From assembly GCF_001704415.2 (NCBI RefSeq), contig NC_030836.1:24030001-24094000 (forward strand): a stretch of DNA of 64,000 nt, read 5' to 3'. How positions within the stretch are numbered: the stretch's first letter is position 1; each line of letters starts with the position of its first letter. The notes below the pieces were generated by a model. That model did no database searches. It saw only the letters and a list, made by a program, of their open reading frames with translations, and was not told where the DNA came from. Of the stretch, positions 57,371-64,000 are shown piece after piece. Both the position numbers and the translations under genes were made by a program. The stretch is from Capra hircus (Eukaryota > Chordata > Mammalia > Artiodactyla > Bovidae).

Positions 57371-57640
57371 CATTGGAAGGACTGATGCTGAAACTGAAGC
57401 TCCAATACTTTGGCCGCCTGATGCAAAGAACTGACTCACTGGAAAAGACCCTGTTGCTGGGAAAGATTGAAGGTGGGAGGAGAAGGGGAAGACAGAGGAC
57501 GAGATGGTTGGATGGCATCTCTGACTCAGTGGACACGAGTTTGTTGAGCAAGCTCCAGATTTGGTCATGGACAGGGAAGCCTGGCATGCTGCAGTCCATG
57601 GGGTCGCAGAGAGTCAGACATGACTGAGGGACTGAACTGA
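57371..57640 (+). mobile_element. BovB LINE 3' end inserted in MIR
   Basis: CATTGGAAGGACTGATGCTG to GGACTGAACTGA. The duplication GCAAACTTAA / GCAAATTTAA (57361-57370, 57641-57650) has one mismatch and abuts both ends. The 103-codon frame inside is a coding remnant. Confidence 0.95.
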
Positions 57641-57686
57641 GCAAATTTAAGCCTCAAGGAGCAATCTTGTGAAGTAGGTTTTCCTA

Positions 57687-57990
57687 CAGTTTGGCCCTCC
57701 AAATCTGTGGGTTCCATATCCACGGATCCAACCAACTACAGGTTGAAAATATTCAGGACAAAAAAGAAACTTCCAGAAAGTACCAAAAGCAAAATTTGCA
57801 TGCACTGGCAACTATTTTACATACTGTTTACATTATATTAGATAGTATAAGTAATAAAGGGATGGTTTAAAGTATATGGGAGGATGTGCATAGGTTGTAG
57901 GCATTTGATATAAGGGACTTGAGCATCCATGGATTTTGGTATACTTGTGTGTCCTGGAACCAATCTCCCATGGAAACCAACGAATGACTT
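57687..57990 (+). mobile_element. Tigger-like DNA transposon inserted in MIR
   Basis: It begins CAGTTTGGCCCTCCAAATCT and ends near AACGAATGAC, with TA on each side. The body (GTTGAAAATATTCAGGACAA, GGGACTTGAGCATCCATGGA) matches the family of 51972-52612, here in the opposite orientation. Confidence 0.75.
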
Positions 57991-58067
57991 TATTATCATT
58001 CTATATGTGAGAAAACTTAGGCACAGAAAAGTTACATAACCTGCCCAATGTCATATACCTAGCAACT

Positions 58068-58340
58068 GCTGCTGCTGCTAAGTCGCTTCAGTCGCGTCTG
58101 ACTCTGTACGACCCCATAGATGGCAGCCCAGCAGACTCTCCCATCCCTGGGATTCTCCAGACAAGAACACCAGAGTGGGTTGCCATTTCCTTCTCCAATG
58201 CATGAAGGTGAAAAGTGAAAGTGAAGTCGCTCAGTCGTGTCCGACTCCTCCCAACCCCATGGACTGCAGCCCACCAGGCTCCTCCACCCATGGGATTTTC
58301 CAGGCAAGAGTACTGGAGTGGGTTGCCATTGCCTTCTCTG
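58068..58340 (-). mobile_element. BOV-A2 SINE, full dimer
   Basis: Both units and the (GCT)n tail are present. The duplication TACCTAGCAACT / TACCTAGTAACT (58056-58067, 58341-58352) has one mismatch. Confidence 0.96.
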
Positions 58341-58352
58341 TACCTAGTAACT

Positions 58353-59480
58353 AGGAGAATAAAAAAAAAAAAAAAACTTCAAGGAGTAACAGACTTCCCC
58401 ACATGACAGAGTTCTTTCCTCATATAGTAGGTTTTATCATAATTTACAATTTCAAATTTTGAAAGAAGAAATATGCATGTATCTCATTTCAAAGCTATAT
58501 TAGTAGTTTAGGAAATGCAAAGGGAAATAAATGTTATTATAAATGTTACCTAAGTTTCCCCATAAATGGTTACTTCTCTGATTCTGAAAGAGGAGAAGAA
58601 TCTAGACTTTTTAAGTATCACCATATGTAGGTATCACAACAACTGGCTCCTGAAAAGATTCTGACCTCCTTGTTACTATTGGAGTTTGGGGGAATGGGTA
58701 GGGGAGCACAGAGGGAGGGGCGCAATGTCTGCCTTTGGCATCAACACGAAGGAAAGAGAAAGCAAAGGAAAGCATGTGTGAGCCAACAGGAGAAACACCA
58801 TATTTCTAATGAGGTCTTCATGCCTTCTTTGTCTTCAAATGAAGACTGGAACCATGAAATTCCTTTTTTGTTAATGTTAAGATGTGGTAATGCCAAGCAT
58901 TCATGACCATAAGCATGGAAAATTGATGAAATTACAATCTGTTCAGGGAAATAATGTAGTGATGAGAGAAAAAATCTTCACCTGTGTCAGGATCCTGATG
59001 GCAGCTTTTAAAAACAGGTGAACATTCTCTTCCCTCTCTGAGGGGAGACATCTCTTTGTATAACATGCCAAGTAGATGCATATGGAAAAAGGCCAAAGGA
59101 AAAAAAAGAGATTGACACAAATAATTGAGATATTTTTAAGGGCATGTAAGTCAGTGAGCATTTCATTAGTATCATTTCAGCAATTTTCTGCTCTCCAAGA
59201 AGAAGCCAAATTGAAATCATATCCTTCTACTTAATGAGAGAAAGAATGTGATTATCTTGCTGGAACATTAAGATTTGAGACGTTCATGTGACGTAAATCA
59301 GAGTTAATCTAAGTAAAATAAGCCTGGCCCTTTCCCAGGAATGCTTTTCATCAGGATACATTAAAAGTCATCACTTCTTTAAGAGCTATTAACAGCCACA
59401 ACTCAGTATTCAGAGTCATGCATTTCTAACATACACTATATTGAAGTCTCAAGTAATTGAAAAAAAGAAGTGCTTTATCT
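58353..59480. other. unique AT-rich DNA
   Basis: An A-tract lies at 58360-58376. G-runs near 58686-58723 are close to a quadruplex pattern but one loop is 8 bases. No gene recognised. Confidence 0.4.
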
Positions 59481-59676
59481 GGCTTCCCTGGTGGCTCAGA
59501 CCGTAAAGAATCTGCCTGCAATGTGGGAGACCTAGGTTCTGTCCCTGGGTAGCGAAGATCCCCTGGAGGAGGGAATGGCTACCCACTCCAGTATTCTTGT
59601 CTGGAGAATCCCATGGCCAGAGGAGCCTGGAGGGTTACAGTCCATGGGGTCACAGAGTCGGATACAACTGAGTGAC

Positions 59677-59678
<2 letters not shown>
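59481..59678 (+). mobile_element. Bov-tA SINE
   Basis: From GGCTTCCCTGGTGGCTCAGA to CAACTGAGTGACTAAC. It runs directly into an (AC)n tract. Confidence 0.96.

Positions 59679-59710
<32 letters not shown>
59679..59710. repeat. (AC)n microsatellite on SINE tail
   Basis: About 15 AC units start at the 3' end of the Bov-tA, where such tracts commonly seed in ruminants. Confidence 0.95.
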
Positions 59711-59711
<1 letters not shown>

Positions 59712-59835
59712 TGTAGAGCACTCAGCTTCCATCTTAAGTACCATCTCCAAAGGTTCAAGGCTACATGACTATCAGTTATTGCTGGTTAACAAGTCAATTC
59801 AAACTCTGTAGCTTAAACAAAAACCCCTTATTAAC

Positions 59836-62447
59836 GCTCTCAAAAATGACAGAATGATCTCTGTTCATTTCCAAGGCAAACCATTCAATATCACATTAAT
59901 CTAAGTCTATGCCCTGACCAATAACGCCGAAGAAGCTAAAGCTGAACAGTTCTATGAAGACCTACAAGACCTTCTAGACCTAACACTCAAAAAAGATGTC
60001 CTTTTCATTATAGGGGACTGGAATGCAAAAGTAGGAAGTCAAGAAACACCTGGAGTAACAGGCAAATTTGGCCTTGGAGTACAGAATGAAGCAGGGCAAA
60101 GGCTAATAGAGTTCTGCCAAGAGAATGCACTGGTCATAACAAATACCCTCTTCTAACAACACAAGAGAAGACTCTACACATAGACATCACCAAATGGCTG
60201 ATGCCGAAATCAGATGGATTATATTCTTTGCAGCCAAAGATGAAGAAGCTCTATACAGTCAGCAAAAACAAGACCGGGAGCTGACTGGCTCAGATCATGA
60301 ACTTCTTACTGCCAAATTCAGACTGAAATTGAACAAAGTGGGGGAAACCACTAGACCATTCAGGTATGACCTAAATCAAATGCCTTATGACTATACACTG
60401 GAAGTGAGAAATAGATTTAAGAGACTAGATCTTATAGACAGAGTGCCTGATGAACTATGGATGGAGGTTCATGACATTGTACAGGAGACAGGAATGAAGA
60501 CCATCCCCAAGAAAAAGAAATGCAAAAAAGCAAAATGGCTGTCTGAGGAGGCCTTACAAATAGCTGTGAAAAGAAGGGAAGCAAAAAGCAAAAGAGAAAA
60601 GGAAAAATATACCCATTTGAATGCAGAGTTCCAAAGAATAGCAAGAAGAGATAAGAAAGGCTTCCTTAGTGATCAATGCAAAGAAGTAGAGGAAAACAAC
60701 AGAATGAGAAAGACTAGAGAGCTCTTCAAGAAAATTAGAGATACCAAGGGAACATTTCATGCAAAGATGGGTTCGATAAAGGACAGAAATGGTATGGACC
60801 TAACAGAAGCAGAAGATATTAAGGAGAGGTGGCAAGAACACACAGAAGAACTGTACAAAAAAGATCTTCACGACCCAGATAATCATGATGGTGTGATCAC
60901 TCACCTAGAGCCAGCCATCCTGGAATGTGAAGTCAAGTGGGCCTTACAAAGCATCACTATGATCAAAGCTAGTGGAGGTGATGGAATTCCAGTTGAGCTA
61001 TTTCAAATCCTAAAAGATGATGTTGTGAAAATGCTGCACTCAATATGTCAGCAAATTTGAAAAACTCAGCAGTGGGCACAGGACTGGAAAAGGTCAGCTT
61101 TCATTCCAATCCCAAAGAAAGACAATGCTAAAGAACACTCAAACTACCACAGAATTGCACTCATCTCACATGCTAGTAAAGTAATGCTCAAAATTCTCCA
61201 AGCCAGACTTCAGCAATACGTGAACTATGAACTTCCAGATGTTCAAGTCAGTTTCAGAAAAGGCAGAGAAACCAGAGATCAAATTGCCAACATCCACTGG
61301 ATCATGGAAAAAGCAGGAGAGTTCCAGAAAAACATCTATTTCTGCTTTATTGACTATGCCAAAGCCTTTGACTGTGTGGATCACAAGAAACTGTGGAAAA
61401 TTCTGAAAGAGATGGGAATACCAGACCACCTGACCTGCCTCTTGAGTAACCTGTATGCAGGTCAGGAAGCAACAGTTAGAACTGGACATGAAACAACAGA
61501 CTAGTTCCAAATAGGAAAAGGAGTACGTCAAGGCTGTATATTGTCACCCTGCTTATTTAACTTATATGCAGAATACATCATGAGAAATGCTGGGCTGGAA
61601 GAAGCACAAGCTGGAATCAAGATTGCTAGGAGAAATATCAATAACCTCAGATATGCTGATGACATCACCCTTACAGCAGAAAGTGAAGAAGAACTAAAAA
61701 GCTTCTTGATGAAAGTGAAAGAGGAGAGTGAAAAAGTTGGCTTAAAGCTCAACATTCAGAAAACGAAGATCATGGCATCCGGTCCCATCACTTCATGAGA
61801 AATAGATGGGGAAACAGTGGAAACAAGAGGCTGACTTTATTTTTCTGGGTTCCAAAATCACTGCAGATGGTGACTGCAGCCATGAAATTAAAAGACACTT
61901 ACTCCTTGGAAGGAAAGTTATGACCAAGCTAGACAGCACATTAAAAAGCAGAGACATTACTTTGTCAACAAAGGTCTGTCTAGTCAAGGCTATGGTTTTT
62001 CCAGTGGTCATGTATGGATGTGAGATTTGGACTATAAAGAAAGCTGAGTGCTGAAGAATTGATGCTTTTGAACTGTGCTGTTGGAGAAGACTCTTGAGAG
62101 TCCCTTGGACTGCAAGGAGATCCAACCAGTCCATCCTAAAGGAGATCAGTCCTGGGTGTTCACTGGAAGGACTGATATTGAAGCTGAAACTCCAATACTT
62201 TGGCCACCTGATGAGAAGAGCTGAATCATTTGAAAAGACCCTGATGCTGGGAAAGATTGAGGGCAGGAGGAGAAGGGGACGACAGAGGATGAGATGGTTG
62301 GATGGCATCACCCACTCAATGGACATGGGTTTGGGTGGACTCTGGGAGTTGGTGATGGACAGGGAGGCCTGGCATGCTGCGGTTCATGATGTCACAAAGA
62401 GTTGTACACAACTGAGTGACTGAACTGAACTGAACTGAATGCTCCTG
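59836..62447 (+). mobile_element. BovB LINE, longest copy, endonuclease to 3' end
   Basis: This 2.6-kb BovB starts inside the endonuclease (GDWNAK motif at 60016-60033), continues through the linker and reverse transcriptase (IYFCFIDYAKAFD near 61336; YADD catalytic box at 61652-61663) and ends in a (TGAAC)n tail. The 288-codon frame at 60194-61060 is the longest open frame in the window. Its first 31 or so residues are out of the family frame; true BovB sequence begins at SDHELL after a 2-base deletion near 60286. Further stops lie at 61058, 61502, 61796 and 62052, with a frameshift near 61828. The copy cannot be active. Confidence 0.96.
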
Positions 62448-63171
62448 AATTCTGCTGATCTGAATGAGACCTGCCTGATCTCAGCTGGGCCCACTCCTGT
62501 GGTCAGCTGGCGTACTGACTGTGGGTAGACTGGTCTAGGATGACTTTGACTGCCCACCTTAGCTCTGCTTGCACAAGGTGACTCATCCTCCAACAGACAG
62601 GTCCCAGTTTATTTTCATGGCAATGACAAAGTTCTGAGAAAAAGAATAGGGGCAATCAAGACTTCTTGAGGTCTAGACTCAGAACTAACGCATGGTCTTT
62701 ACCACATTCTTTTGACCAAAAATAGGATATAAGGTCAGTCCTGATTCAAAGGGTGGGGAAACAGAGTCTGTCTCAGGATGAGAGGAACTGCAAAATATCA
62801 TTGCCAAGGGGAAGAATGGAAGCCACCGAATTTAATTGGAAATGGATTGCCTCCAATTTACAGATGGACTGAAATGCAAAAGTACACTGGCCCGCCATTG
62901 TTTGACTCTGGAGACACACATTCCTAAAGCAATAAATGTTAAGTCAGGTTCCCCAGTTAATGAATGAGCTTATTATCCCACAAAGTTGAAGACACAACTA
63001 GGCATTAGCAACGTATATAAAAATAAATAATGCAGTTGCTAGGAAAATCACAATGAAGAGGAAATTAACTGCATTAAGTCAGACATTTTTTTTATTTTTT
63101 TAGATAAAATTGCCTTAGAAAAGCAAGTTTTGTTAAGAGAATGCCAACTCTATGGATATCTTGAATCATGC
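62448..63171. other. unique spacer between opposed BovB copies
   Basis: Nothing recognised. A T-rich stretch lies near 63087-63101. Confidence 0.45.
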
Positions 63172-64000
63172 AGTGCTTTTGTTCAGTCACTCAGCAATGT
63201 CCAACTCTTTGTGACCCCATGGACTGCAACACACCAGGCTTCCCCATCCTTCACTATCTCCCAGAGTTTGCTCAAACACATGTCTGCTGAATCAGTGATA
63301 ATCCAACCATCTCATCCTGTCATCCCCTTCTCTTGCCTTCAATCTTTCCCAGCATCAGGGTCTTTTCCGATGAGTTGGCTCTTCACATCAGATGGCCACA
63401 GTAGTCAAGGTTCAGCTTCAGCATCAGTCCTTCCAATGAATATTCAGGACTGATTTCCTTTAGGATTGACTGGTTTGATCTCCTAGCTGTCCAAGTGATT
63501 CTCAAAAGTCTTCTTCAGCACCACAGCTCAAAAGCAAATTCTTCGGTGCTCAGTCTTTTTTATGGTCCAACTCTCTAATCTCTACATTACTACTGGAAAA
63601 ACCATACCTTTGACTATATAGACCTTTACTGGCAAAGTGATATCTTTGCTTTTAATATGCTGTCTAGGTTTGTCACAGCTTTTCTTCCAAGGAGCAAGAG
63701 TCTCCTTGCTGCAGTCACCATCCGCAGTGATTTTGGAGCCCAATAAAATAAAAGTCTGTCACTGTTTTCATTTTTTCCCCTTCTTTTTGCCAGGAAGTGA
63801 TGGGTCGGGATGCATGATCTTCGTTTTTTGAATGTTGAGTTTTAAGCCAGCTTTTTCACTCTCCTCTTTCACCTTCATCGAGAAGCTCTTTAGTTCCTCT
63901 TAGCTGTCTGCCATAAGAGTGGTGTTATCTGCATATCTGAGGTTACTGATATTTCTCCCAGCAATCTTGATTCCAGCTTGAGTTTAATCCAGCCTGGCAT
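63172..64000 (-). mobile_element. BovB LINE, runs off the window
   Basis: Antisense BovB begins at its 3' end (CAGTCACTCAGCAATGTCCA), passes GTCTTTTCCGATGAGTTGGC and TTTTGGAGCCCAATAAAATA, and reaches the reverse-transcriptase catalytic region (GCATATCTGAGGTTACTGAT near 63931). The window ends inside it, so its 5' limit is unknown. Confidence 0.95.

Larger units (their letters stand above)
57312..58067 (-). mobile_element. one MIR split by three later insertions
   Basis: Antisense MIR pieces lie at 57312-57370 (GTGCCAAGTACTGACCTACG), 57641-57686 (CAATCTTGTGAAGTAGGTTT) and 57991-58067 (TTATTATCATTCTATATGTG, GAGAAAACTTAGGCACAGAA). They are collinear with one MIR. BovB, a Tigger-like element and BOV-A2 separate or bound them. 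Confidence 0.8.

Noticed and set aside
60194..61060. 288-codon open frame as a host gene
   Set aside because: It is BovB linker and reverse-transcriptase sequence, with a frameshifted start and in-frame stops downstream.

Overview
This window is mammalian nuclear DNA from a ruminant, most likely a bovid. The evidence is its repeats: ruminant-specific BovB (RTE-type LINE) copies, Bov-tA and BOV-A2 SINEs, cetartiodactyl CHR SINEs and pecoran-type L1 3' ends, laid over the older mammalian layer (MIR, L2, old L1, MER20/MER5, Tigger-like). Cattle, buffalo, sheep and goat cannot be told apart by eye. No multi-exon protein-coding gene, tRNA, snRNA or rRNA gene was recognised. Nearly all longer open reading frames lie inside BovB or SINE sequence on one strand or the other. 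Repeat family names here come from memory of consensus sequences, not from a database search.

Layout. 0-8 kb: unique AT-rich DNA with a BOV-A2 monomer, two CHR SINEs, a trimeric Bov-tA and a MER20. 8.0-10.1 kb: a long BovB that has lost its 3' end. 10-19 kb: mostly unique, with a full-length COX6C retrocopy (open 74-codon frame, exact 11-bp target duplication) and a small CpG-rich island at 16.1 kb. 19-23 kb: a solo LTR with an exact 5-bp target duplication, then a cluster of BovB and L1 3' ends. 23-32 kb: mainly unique DNA, old L1 and SINEs. 32-37 kb: a 95-bp tandem duplication, L1 ORF2 relics, a short minisatellite and an antisense BovB ending in an (AT)n tract. 37-45 kb: a second solo LTR, a BovB inserted inside a Bov-tA, and further BovB. 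45.1 kb: a BovB with a 5' inversion and an exact 11-bp target duplication. 45.5-48.6 kb: the largest repeat-free block. 49-59 kb: SINE-rich, with a strong CTCF motif at 50.7 kb and a single MIR split by three later insertions at 57.3-58.1 kb. 59.8-64 kb: the longest BovB, facing another BovB tail to tail.

The elements form a readable history rather than a pathway. L2, MIR and DNA transposons are the substrate. LTRs, BovB and tRNA-derived SINEs came later, and the latest are SINEs with near-perfect target duplications. LINE machinery of the kind seen here also explains the COX6C retrocopy (L1-type target site) and the Bov-tA/BOV-A2 SINEs, whose 3' ends resemble the BovB 3' end. I found no new gene system. 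The observations most worth checking are the COX6C retrocopy, the 5'-inverted BovB, the nested MIR locus, the CTCF site, the small CpG island and the repeat-free block.
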